Positions 1 through 6,638 of a DNA stretch of 6,788 bases are shown piece by piece (position 1 is the stretch's first letter; the number at the start of each line of letters is the position of its first letter). A program made the translations under genes and the position numbers. The stretch comes from an uncultured Bacteroidota bacterium (GTDB lineage Bacteria; Bacteroidota; Bacteroidia; NS11-12g; UBA955). The DNA lies in NCBI GenBank assembly GCA_903879775.1, contig CAIRMY010000008.1:1-6788 (forward strand). The letters are read 5' to 3'. Below the pieces are notes generated by a model. The model saw only the letters and a program-made list of their open reading frames with translations. It made no database searches and was not told where the DNA came from.

Positions 1-3000
1 ATTCCAATCATTTTGATAATTATCAGTGGAATAAACGCGCTTGCCATAACGGTCTGAAATCGTTAAATCATACATTCCCAAATCTCCAAGCTCTATCAAA
101 TCCCAAACTTCATTCTTTCGATCTCCATTGGGTGTGATGATATTTGGAATTCTCAGGGTCAAAGGATCTTCAACAATGATTCTTACAGTATCGCGTCCAA
201 AACAACCGTTGATATCAAAACCAGAAACCGTATAAATTGTATCCTTTAGCGGTCTAATTAAAATATTCAAAGCCGAATCTTTGCCTAAAATTGAAGGTCC
301 TACCCACTTAGAGGCCAAGGCATTTTTCAATCTTAATTGAATGGCTGTACCCCTGTAAATCATGGTATCTACCAATGCATCATAGATTTTATTAAATGTG
401 ATCACATTCCATTTCAACGAATCTTCGCAGCCAAAAGTATCTTTTGCCACCACCTGATAAACTCCTGAATTTAATCCCACTATTTTTGCCGTTGTTTGAT
501 TTAATGGGTCATTCCACAAGTATGAAACTGGACTGTTCAATACCGAAGATGTAACTTCCAAATATGCATCAGCTTTTCCAAAACAGTTGGTCGTATCGAA
601 TATCAATAAAGCCAAATTTAATTTTGAGGGACTTACCACAACGTAATCACTTAAATTTACCGACGGCGAACAACCATCCGATATATTTAATTGAACATTA
701 TTGCTATTTAGAAAACTCATTCTATGATTCTTAGTCGTAATTGTCCCTCCATTTAAAAGCCAATTATATTTTGTGCTATCGCCACCTTTGACAGTAAAAC
801 TCACATCAAAGCTATCACCAGAACACATTTTCTTGTCTGAAATTGACCACGTAGCAACAATAGGTGGGAGTTTTTGAATTGAAAAATTCACCGTATCATT
901 TTCCAACATACAACCATCAGAAAGCACTGCCTGATAATTTGTTAATCCCTCTAACGGATTCAAAGTTGGCGTATAACCCACAACTGCTGGATCGGTCCAA
1001 GACACATAGTGGGTTGAAACTCTCCCACCAGCGCTGACAAGGTTTAATGGTAAATTTTGACCAGAACAGAGCATTGTATCATTCACATTAGATAAAGTTA
1101 GTGGGGCTGGAATATTGACTTGAATGCTATCGTCATCGGGCACCACCGTACAGCCATCTGTGAGCACCACATAATAAACCGAAGTATCGGTTACAGAAAC
1201 CGTTTTAGTGTTGCCGGTACCCAATCCATGATCCCAAGTAAACAGATAATTCGCAGGATCTCCACCAATGCCAGAAACCGTCAAATTCACATTGGTTCCA
1301 GGACAAACATCAGCGCTTAATCTTACAGGCACAACTTGCAGTTGACTTCGCATATTCACCCTCGCAAATGCTGTATCCGTTTTATCGGAACATCCATCAT
1401 CAACAACAATGAAATAATCAGTTGTATCATGAGGCAATACCATTTCAGATGAGGGACCTATCCCACCAGTAACTTGAGACCAATAATAGGTATATGAAGT
1501 AGACCTACCCCCTAATGCATAAGCCTTTAGGATTACATTTCTCCCATAGCAAACAGTTGTGTCTTTAGGTAGCAATTGCACCGAAATGGGATCATATACT
1601 CCCACCGTGATAGAGTCAATTGCGCTAAGGCCTGTACATGCATCAGTTACTTTAAAATAATACTTAGTGGTAGATGTTGGTCCCACTTTATAATGTGATT
1701 TATTGATCAAAGTTTTAGCTGTAATTGGCGGTGTGATAAATAAATCACTTGAGTTACCACCCGATAATTTAGGCATGATATTCACTGAATCGCCCTGGCA
1801 TATAAAGGTATCGTTGCCTAAATCAATTTTTAATTTAGGTCGATATCCAATATACTGAATTTTAAATCCTTTTCCTGTAACATACGGATCACTTTGTTGT
1901 TTAAATTGAATTGAATTTGAGAAAACTGTTTTCCAAGCACCCGAATAAGGCAAACTGCTTCCTGTAAATGCACCCAACTCAGTTTTTGGAGTTGTACTCA
2001 TATCATACAAATACAAAGAATCGTACCCATTTTCCATGTCGAACAGAATAAACCTGTAACGAATTGAATCTGCATTCGCTACGGTTAAGGTTGTTGAAAC
2101 ATTTTTATTGAGAATATAATTCGATTCACCGCCGTTATCATAAACAAAACCCCAACATCTCGACTCATTTGAAGTTCCTGAGCTAGGCAAAATAATGGCA
2201 TTGCAGATATCGCGGGTACTATCAACTGAAACAAATTTTACGAACGTGATGCTATCCTTTTTATTTTTAAAGCAAGAGGTCACAACCAATTTAACATTGA
2301 ATTTTCCATAAGCTGTATAATTATAAGTTGGATTGGTCAAAATTGAAGTTCCACCATCGCCAAAATACCACTGACTACTTGAATAATTATCAGATAAGTT
2401 AAGGAAGTTCACCAATTTAGAAGTTTTACAAGCAAGTGTATCGCCTGTAAAATTTGCTTTCACATAACCAGAATCGTATTTAGCACCCACGCCACAAACC
2501 CACCAAGCATTTGTAACTTGAACAACTTCGTTTGAGCATTGGCCGTACAAATCCATAGCACTCAAAATGCTATAGGTTCTTGCATCTGCATAGTTTGAAC
2601 TATTCACTAAATATGCCGACAAAGTTCTGTATGCAATATTTGCCGCTTTTGTGAATCCTATTGATGTAATTGTAAATACATTAGAAACTTCATTTGTACC
2701 AGAAGCTCCATTTGCAATCAAATAATACCAATAATTTTGAACCCCGCTATTGTAGTGCACACCACCATTATCTCCAGTACCAAAATACCATTTGAAACCC
2801 TTATAATATTTTGGTTGATTGTAACCAGTTGCACTTGGGTTGGCCATATTTCTAATTCCAGCACCTGAAACAGTGATGTCTTCACCTATTTTCCAATTCC
2901 ATTGTGTTGGTCGCGCCCAGGCTTCTATGGTTTGTCCAAAAATATCACTAAAGCTCTCATTTAAAGCTCCACTTTCATTTGAATAAGTTAAGTTGGCCGT

Positions 3001-4131
3001 ATTTGTGGTTACTGCGTGAGCAATTTCATGACCGCAAACATCCAATGCCGTGAGCGGCAGAAACGAAGAACCATCGCCGTATGTCATCACCGAACCGTTC
3101 CAAAAGGCATTGTCGTATCCAACGCCCGGAGTTTGGCAAAAATGTATATAACTTACAATTTTGGCACCTGCATTGTCGAAGCTATTTCGACCATGCTCAT
3201 TTTTAAAATAATCGTATGTCATTTCAGCACCCCAATGTGCATCAGTGGCAACCTCGTCTTTGTTGGCATTTACATTGTTCCAATTATTGTCGTTATCTGT
3301 AAAATCGGTTGCGCCCACATAGGTATTTGTTCTGTTGGCATTATACGTTTCAATACCATTTCCGCGCCCGGTTTCCCTCAATCTAAATGAAGTTGGAGAA
3401 AGGCTATCGGTTTTAATGGCTCTTGTACCGCTATATCTTGTAACTGCTGTACCATTGCTTTCAGCATGAAGAATCAGCTCATTTGTTGCCCAGATTTGAC
3501 CAGTCTCAGCATTTACATAAACCGTTTTGCCGGCAAGTGGCTGCATCGACAAAACATTGAATGCATAACACAATTGCTGTAAAGTGTCTAACTTGAAATT
3601 CCGTCCAACATAAACCAATTTCCCTTTCGGAAAATAAGTGGTATCTCTGTTATTTGTGGCATGCTGTAAAACTTGATTCATGCCTAAATCTTGCCAATAA
3701 TATTTTTCTGAAGGTAAAAACTTCAAGGCTAATTCACGTGCTTCATCTGCTGTTAACTTTGCCTTGCCTACAATATCCTTCGATAAAATAAAATTACCAT
3801 TCACCCTAAATAAAAAGTTCAGCTGTGTATGCAAAATGGCTGTCCCTAATTCTACAGGTATACCGTCTTTATACATTTGAATTCTAGAATGCGTTTGATT
3901 CAGCTCGTCTTTTAAAACATTGTATATTTTCCAATTAATTTCATTTCCGTATTTTCCAATTTGAGTAATTGATTGCTTCCAAGATTCTGCACTAGGCATT
4001 GGTTGAAAATATTCAATAAATGTTGGCGTTTTTAAAGAATTATGAGGGACAATTTTTTGCCCTTTCAATTCAAATACTTGGAGTGAATTGAAAATCAAAA
4101 GTGTTAAAAATATTTTTGCTAAATACTTCAT
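1..4131 (-). CDS. Secreted M4 (thermolysin-like) metallopeptidase with PKD, CUB and Ig-like modules and T9SS type B sorting domain; 3' end outside window
   Basis: Reading from ATG at 4131, the frame stays open for 1377 codons to the window edge. Residues 1-24 form a signal peptide (cleavage likely G24/Q25). About 45-115 is an FTP propeptide and 118-205 a PepSY-like segment, so the enzyme is made as a zymogen. The catalytic domain (about 220-550) has HEIAH at 368-372 (zinc ligands H368 and H372, catalytic E369), third ligand E392 and D396 in NESGALNESFSD, Y383 matching thermolysin Tyr157, and H459 in GGVHYNSG matching His231. All key residues are present. Then come a PKD domain (about 556-635, FGDGG), a CUB-like domain (about 643-760), and seven modules of about 80 residues carrying a C-x-G...DGC cysteine pair; the sixth (about 1180-1240) resembles a SprB repeat. 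From 1327, IPNIITPNGD...NEVWD and ISDRYGKRVYS begin a gliding-motility/T9SS type B C-terminal domain; some 35 residues should lie beyond the edge. Predicted role: extracellular or surface-bound protease. The in vivo substrate cannot be inferred. Confidence 0.95.
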   Translation of the reverse strand, partial: MKYLAKIFLTLLIFNSLQVFELKGQKIVPHNSLKTPTFIEYFQPMPSAESWKQSITQIGKYGNEINWKIYNVLKDELNQTHSRIQMYKDGIPVELGTAILHTQLNFLFRVNGNFILSKDIVGKAKLTADEARELALKFLPSEKYYWQDLGMNQVLQHATNNRDTTYFPKGKLVYVGRNFKLDTLQQLCYAFNVLSMQPLAGKTVYVNAETGQIWATNELILHAESNGTAVTRYSGTRAIKTDSLSPTSFRLRETGRGNGIETYNANRTNTYVGATDFTDNDNNWNNVNANKDEVATDAHWGAEMTYDYFKNEHGRNSFDNAGAKIVSYIHFCQTPGVGYDNAFWNGSVMTYGDGSSFLPLTALDVCGHEIAHAVTTNTANLTYSNESGALNESFSDIFGQTIEAWARPTQWNWKIGEDITVSGAGIRNMANPSATGYNQPKYYKGFKWYFGTGDNGGVHYNSGVQNYWYYLIANGASGTNEVSNVFTITSIGFTKAANIAYRTLSAYLVNSSNYADARTYSILSAMDLYGQCSNEVVQVTNAWWVCGVGAKYDSGYVKANFTGDTLACKTSKLVNFLNLSDNYSSSQWYFGDGGTSILTNPTYNYTAYGKFNVKLVVTSCFKNKKDSITFVKFVSVDSTRDICNAIILPSSGTSNESRCWGFVYDNGGESNYILNKNVSTTLTVANADSIRYRFILFDMENGYDSLYLYDMSTTPKTELGAFTGSSLPYSGAWKTVFSNSIQFKQQSDPYVTGKGFKIQYIGYRPKLKIDLGNDTFICQGDSVNIMPKLSGGNSSDLFITPPITAKTLINKSHYKVGPTSTTKYYFKVTDACTGLSAIDSITVGVYDPISVQLLPKDTTVCYGRNVILKAYALGGRSTSYTYYWSQVTGGIGPSSEMVLPHDTTDYFIVVDDGCSDKTDTAFARVNMRSQLQVVPVRLSADVCPGTNVNLTVSGIGGDPANYLFTWDHGLGTGNTKTVSVTDTSVYYVVLTDGCTVVPDDDSIQVNIPAPLTLSNVNDTMLCSGQNLPLNLVSAGGRVSTHYVSWTDPAVVGYTPTLNPLEGLTNYQAVLSDGCMLENDTVNFSIQKLPPIVATWSISDKKMCSGDSFDVSFTVKGGDSTKYNWLLNGGTITTKNHRMSFLNSNNVQLNISDGCSPSVNLSDYVVVSPSKLNLALLIFDTTNCFGKADAYLEVTSSVLNSPVSYLWNDPLNQTTAKIVGLNSGVYQVVAKDTFGCEDSLKWNVITFNKIYDALVDTMIYRGTAIQLRLKNALASKWVGPSILGKDSALNILIRPLKDTIYTVSGFDINGCFGRDTVRIIVEDPLTLRIPNIITPNGDRKNEVWDLIELGDLGMYDLTISDRYGKRVYSTDNYQNDWN

Positions 4132-4136
4132 TCTTA

Positions 4137-4166
4137 CAAATATAGTAAGTTTCAATTTAAACCCAA
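4137..4166 (-). promoter_or_regulatory. Bacteroidota-type promoter of the M4 peptidase gene
   Basis: On the minus strand TATATTTG (4144-4137) is a perfect match to the -7 consensus TAnnTTTG. A TTG (4166-4164) lies 19 bases upstream, as expected for the -33 element. The -7 box ends only five bases (TAAGA) before the ATG at 4131, so the transcript should start at or within a few bases of the start codon. Consensus match seen; activity inferred. Confidence 0.65.
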
Positions 4167-4214
4167 TCGAAAGCAACAATTGATCATAAAATGTGACTTG
4201 TAAATAGCACTGAA

Positions 4215-4246
4215 TTTGATTAATTAATTGATTATCTTTATCTTTG
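4215..4246 (+). promoter_or_regulatory. Bacteroidota-type promoter of the glucosaminidase operon
   Basis: TTTG (4215-4218), 20 bases, then TATCTTTG (4239-4246), a perfect TAnnTTTG -7 element. Seven bases separate the box from the ATG at 4254, again leaving little or no 5' leader and no room for a Shine-Dalgarno site. It diverges from the promoter of the M4 gene, and about 50 bases lie between the two -33 elements. Confidence 0.65.
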
Positions 4247-4253
4247 CATTTCC

Positions 4254-4733
4254 ATGTTTGTATTGAATCAATATAGAAAGCTTATTATTGCAGGTGCTTT
4301 ATGCTTGATTTCTGTTTTTAATGCGCAAGCTCAAAATAAAGCTTATGTTGAAAAATACAAACCACTTTGCGATAGTTTAAGTGCTGAATATGGTATCCCA
4401 AGCAATGTTATCATTGGCGTTGCAATGCTTGAATCTGCAAATGGAAATAGTAAAGTCTGCAGATTATTACACAACCATTTTGGAATCGTTGGTAAAAACA
4501 ATTTACGTGAAACACACAATATCAAATCGCGATATAAAGCTTTCGAAAACGACACTCAGTCATTTGTGTATTTTTGCAAATTAGTAAGTAGCCGTAAATA
4601 TTACCCAAAACTTAAAGGTACTGAAAATATAAATAAATGGCTTTTTTCTATCGGAAGAGCTGGATATTGCGCTAAGCCAAAATTTTGGTCTCGAACCATC
4701 ATTACCTTGCTCAAAAAATCTCATTTATTGTAG
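4254..4733 (+). CDS. Secreted GH73-type glucosaminidase (peptidoglycan hydrolase)
   Basis: A 159-residue protein, close to the minimal size of a glucosaminidase domain (FlgJ/LytG-like, GH73), with no LysM or other wall-binding module. Residues 1-26 are a Sec signal peptide (YRK, a hydrophobic stretch, cleavage after AQA at 24-26). C17 lacks a lipobox, so it is not a lipoprotein. Residues 30-159 follow the family pattern: YVEKYKPLCDSLSAEYGIP, then VAMLESANGNS with E60 as the predicted catalytic glutamate, NHFGIVG (74-80), a RYKAF...SFVYF segment (about 103-120), and GYCAKPKFW near the C-terminus in place of the usual GYATDPxY. Expected activity is hydrolysis of the GlcNAc-beta-1,4-MurNAc bond in the periplasm or outside the cell. 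The start fits the signal peptide and sits directly after a consensus promoter; TTG at 4263 is the only nearby alternative. The next gene begins 10 bases downstream, so the two are probably co-transcribed. It may be a housekeeping wall enzyme or cargo of a mobile element; the window does not decide. Confidence 0.85.
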   Translation: MFVLNQYRKLIIAGALCLISVFNAQAQNKAYVEKYKPLCDSLSAEYGIPSNVIIGVAMLESANGNSKVCRLLHNHFGIVGKNNLRETHNIKSRYKAFENDTQSFVYFCKLVSSRKYYPKLKGTENINKWLFSIGRAGYCAKPKFWSRTIITLLKKSHLL

Positions 4734-4743
4734 TTAAAACGGA

Positions 4744-5031
4744 ATGACCATTGTAACGGTCATCCCCGCCAAACACGTCGTAACAAAATCTCCTACTCGA
4801 TCAACCCGGGTATCTGAATTCCAAGCTTCAACGCTTGATGAAGATTCATGCAAAGCAATGATCGGTGAAAAACTCGATGGCAAAATCGAAAAAGTATCCT
4901 GTGACCCTTATGAATATGTGGTCCAAGAAACAGGTGAAGTCATTGAACTTTCTCACAGATGGAGCTATGTTCCAAATTCTCAAAGTGTAAGCATGCCTTC
5001 CTTTTCTTCTATTGAAGAAGTGATGGCTTGA
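4744..5031 (+). CDS. Hypothetical protein, 95 residues, second gene of the glucosaminidase operon
   Basis: I do not recognise this protein. It starts 10 bases after the glucosaminidase stop, with a weak purine stretch (AAAACGGA) before the ATG, and is followed by an intrinsic terminator, which supports it as a real last gene of an operon. It has no signal peptide or membrane segment and should be cytoplasmic. Residues 1-30 are basic and rich in Ser/Thr (TVIPAKHVVTKSPTRSTR); residues 30-95 are acidic, with a C-terminal part ETGEVIELSHRWSYVPN (about 62-78) that looks like a folded beta-rich segment. The opening 'TVIPAK...RV...ST' faintly recalls the leader of some large serine recombinases, but the rest does not match that family, so I do not call it one. 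Base composition looks more GC-rich (GTCATCCCCGCC, CAACCCGGG) than its neighbours, which hints at transfer. It may belong with the phage-type ATPase remnant just downstream. Confidence 0.6.
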   Translation: MTIVTVIPAKHVVTKSPTRSTRVSEFQASTLDEDSCKAMIGEKLDGKIEKVSCDPYEYVVQETGEVIELSHRWSYVPNSQSVSMPSFSSIEEVMA

Positions 5032-5064
5032 ATGAACCAAGACGACAAAAATTCAGACAATCAG

Positions 5065-5089
5065 AAGGGGGCTTAGGCTCCCTTTTTTT
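5065..5089 (+). terminator. Rho-independent terminator of the glucosaminidase operon
   Basis: AAGGGGGC (5065-5072), loop TTAG, GCTCCCTT (5077-5084): an 8-bp stem with one G-T wobble, followed by a run of T to 5089. It lies 34 bases after the stop of the 95-residue gene and separates that operon from the ATPase remnant. Confidence 0.85.
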
Positions 5090-5119
5090 GTCACTGTTTA
5101 ACCCAATTAAATTAAAATT

Positions 5120-5242
5120 ATGATTCGAAAAGCACAAAGACAAAAAGCAAAAATTAAACTCGCCCTACAAGGATCTAGTGGTTCGTGCAAAACGTATTCG
5201 GCACTTCAAAAAACCACTGAAATTCTATTTTGTAAACAATAG
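5120..5242 (+). pseudogene. N-terminal stump of a phage-type AAA ATPase (AAA_24-like)
   Basis: Forty codons beginning MIRKAQRQKAKIKLALQG and ending in TAG. The pattern of a basic N-terminus, then KIKLALQGSSGSxKTYSAL, is that of the P-loop ATPases found in phages and integrative elements of Bacteroidota, normally a few hundred residues long with Walker B further on. Here the Walker A reads GSSGSCKT: the glycine just before the lysine is a cysteine, which should weaken nucleotide binding. Homology-like sequence stops after about residue 30 (near base 5209); the remaining residues look random and nothing ATPase-like continues in other frames before the convergent ORF6N gene. It was probably truncated by a deletion or insertion with a breakpoint around 5207-5264. 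A functional small peptide cannot be excluded but has no support. Family assignment is from pattern recognition and is moderate. Confidence 0.6.
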
Positions 5243-5264
5243 GCTCATAGTCTAAATGAAATCA

Positions 5265-6146
5265 TTAATCTGAATTGCAATTACATTTATTCAATAATTT
5301 AGAGATTAGTTCAGGCAATATTTCATCCATACGGCTAAAGGCAAAACACTTATTGCCTAAATCCTTTAAAGATGCCCCAATGTGGTAAAGTTGTGTGTTG
5401 TCTAAAATAATAAATCGATCATGGCTGCTACGATTTTCTACCAAATCAATGACAGGGTATTGCTTGTTATGCTTTTCAATATCCTTTTTTAATGCAGGAT
5501 GTATGCGTGTGTAAACGGTACAGTTTACTTCCATTTTCCGTTTACTTAAAAGCAGCAAAGTATTTTCATCTACATAATTATCTATTATTTCCAACTTTTC
5601 ATTGGCTTTTTTTATCAAATCGCTTACAAATACATGTGCATCAAATAACTGTCCCTCATAAAAAACACCTTGCTTGGGTGGGATGTCTTTTTCTAGCGCT
5701 CTGAGCACTTGCTCCAATTTGTTATCGGTTTGTAATTGTTTAATTTCCACCCCTTCTAATCGTTGAATAACGCCATGCAATTGCCCGAATGTTTTACGCA
5801 TAGCTATAAATGCACGCGCTATTGCTACACTAACCTGGTCAGCTTTTTCACTTTTAATTACACCTGAAACCGCTGCAACTCCTTGCTCAGTAAAAACCAA
5901 TGGGATAGATCCTCCAAGGCTTTGTTTTGAAGGTATCGCATTTTGCGATACCATATAATCGATCTCTGACTCATTCAAGGGAAAAACAAAATCTGGAGGG
6001 AACCGTTTAGGATTCCTTTTAATTTGCTCTCTTAGTCTTATCGGTTTAACTTCATAAAATAAGGCAAGATCTTTATCTAAAATTATTTGTTCGCCCCTTA
6101 GCGTGTAAATTTTATTCTGTATCGTTTCAGCTTTAATCAATTCCAT
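5265..6146 (-). CDS. ORF6N-domain protein with PLD-like C-terminal domain
   Basis: From ATG at 6146 this gives 293 residues; an in-frame TTG at 6152 would add two. ATG is preferred because GGAG sits directly upstream and the family begins this way. Numbering here is from the ATG. Residues about 4-95 are an ORF6N (KilA-N-related) phage DNA-binding-type domain: IYTLRGEQIILDKDLALFY, RNPKRFPPDFVFPLNESEI, MVSQNAIPSK, and VFTEQGVAAVSGVI. Residues about 115-155 are probably a coiled-coil linker (RLEGVEIKQLQTDNKLEQVL). Residues about 160-280 look like a phospholipase-D-like fold: DAHVFVSDLIKKA, IDNYVDENTLLLL, then HDRFIILD (H242, R244, D249) and YHIGASLKD, close to the HxKxxxxD...GS motif but with Arg for Lys. 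Proteins with ORF6N domains are usually phage- or island-borne regulators or antirepressor-like factors; the function of this one is unknown. It converges on the ATPase stump with a 22-base gap. A decayed copy lies about 200-330 bases upstream. No consensus promoter was found. Confidence 0.85.
   Translation of the reverse strand: MELIKAETIQNKIYTLRGEQIILDKDLALFYEVKPIRLREQIKRNPKRFPPDFVFPLNESEIDYMVSQNAIPSKQSLGGSIPLVFTEQGVAAVSGVIKSEKADQVSVAIARAFIAMRKTFGQLHGVIQRLEGVEIKQLQTDNKLEQVLRALEKDIPPKQGVFYEGQLFDAHVFVSDLIKKANEKLEIIDNYVDENTLLLLSKRKMEVNCTVYTRIHPALKKDIEKHNKQYPVIDLVENRSSHDRFIILDNTQLYHIGASLKDLGNKCFAFSRMDEILPELISKLLNKCNCNSD
5932..5952. repeat. Perfect 9-bp inverted repeat inside the ORF6N gene, conserved in its relic
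   Basis: GGTATCGCA, spacer TTT, TGCGATACC: a perfect palindromic hairpin. It encodes the VSQNAIP segment of the ORF6N domain. The block 5925-5972 recurs at 6413-6460 with 43 of 48 bases identical by eye. In the relic copy the palindrome (6420-6440) has one mismatch in an outer arm. It could be simple coding constraint or an operator-like site; no evidence of binding is visible. Confidence 0.7.
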
Positions 6147-6612
6147 CTCCAACTATTTGTTTATCTGATTCTTTCGAAAATTTTTAATATTTTTAATAAT
6201 CCTTTGACAGCTGTTACAGACAATTCATTAAAGCAAAAGAAATCACTGAGAAAACTCATTTTTTTTGTTTTTACATGCCATTTATATTTAAAAACTGCTT
6301 ATATACAATAATACAGCAAAAAGGCCTGAATTGCAACTACTTTCACCTTCTAAATTTTGAATAACTTCATGCAATTTATACATTTACGAATGGAAAGATT
6401 ACACCAAACTCATTTTGAAGCTATCGCATTTTGCGATACCAAATAATCGATTCCTGATTCTTAAACCGCAAAAATAAAAGCATTTAGAGCACAACATCGA
6501 GGCGTTAAAGATGTCAATTTCTTTCTCTTCAGAATTGCCATATTATTTGCCTAGCCCCAACTTTTGTCCTTGATCCTCAACACCGCAGCGTAAACAAATT
6601 CAAGGCATAAAA
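6147..6612. other. Gene-poor, AT-rich stretch with an ORF6N relic
   Basis: Apart from the ORF6N relic at about 6325-6480, I find no open gene, RNA or consensus promoter here. The part 6160-6320 is AT-rich with homopolymer runs (for example eight T around 6260) and no recognisable homology. The part 6481-6612 is also unassigned: both strands are broken by stops and no hairpin stands out. It reads as decayed mobile DNA. Confidence 0.5.
6325..6480 (-). pseudogene. Decayed, internally deleted copy of an ORF6N gene
   Basis: On the minus strand, fragments of the same protein as the intact neighbour appear in order. FIFAV(stop)ESGIDYLVSQNAIASK matches FVFPLNESEIDYMVSQNAIPSK. Then, after a jump, IRKCIN and, one frame over, HEVIQNLEGE match AMRKTFGQ-LHGVIQRLEG. 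At DNA level 6413-6460 matches 5925-5972 (43/48) and 6346-6376 matches 5752-5782 (26/31). The offset changes from 488 to 594, so 106 bases of the equivalent region are missing. Stops, a frameshift and the deletion make it non-functional. The N-terminus and the PLD-like end are not recognisable. It is either an old tandem duplicate or a relic of a different island's ORF6N gene. Confidence 0.75.
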
Positions 6613-6634
6613 AAAGCCTCATTTCTGAGGCTTT
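6613..6634 (-). terminator. Intrinsic terminator behind the tRNA 3' fragment
   Basis: A perfect 9-bp stem, AAAGCCTCA / TGAGGCTTT (6613-6621 and 6626-6634), with a 4-base loop. On the minus strand the stem leads into a T run (A run at 6609-6615 on the plus strand). It begins four bases past the CCA end of the tRNA fragment, so it was evidently the terminator of the original tRNA gene. Confidence 0.85.
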
Positions 6635-6638
6635 AATC

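Noticed and set aside
1120..1320. A 66-codon plus-strand ORF.
   Set aside because: It lies antisense to the Ig-like modules of the M4 gene, a shadow of the real frame.
3016..3390. A 124-codon plus-strand ORF.
   Set aside because: It is antisense to the catalytic domain of the M4 peptidase, where the minus-strand frame encodes invariant active-site motifs. It has no promoter or family resemblance.
4343..4555. Minus- and plus-strand alternative ORFs overlapping the glucosaminidase gene.
   Set aside because: The 4254-4733 frame carries a signal peptide and complete family motifs; the overlapping frames carry none.
4805..4828. CCCGGG, GAATTC and AAGCTT within 24 bases, in the same order as a cloning polylinker.
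   Set aside because: The spacers do not match a vector polylinker, the sites lie within an open reading frame, and no vector sequence flanks them. Probably chance.
4744..4830. The N-terminus of the 95-residue protein (TVIPAK...STRV...ST) resembling the start of a large serine recombinase.
   Set aside because: The nucleophilic-serine context and all downstream recombinase motifs are absent; the similarity is short and low-complexity.
5032..5076. A 14-codon ORF (MNQDDKNSDNQKGA) starting one base after the 95-residue gene's stop.
   Set aside because: Its end lies inside the terminator stem-loop and it has no recognisable features; more likely 3' untranslated sequence.
5492..5704. A 70-codon plus-strand ORF inside the ORF6N gene.
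   Set aside because: Antisense to the conserved PLD-like domain and without features of its own.
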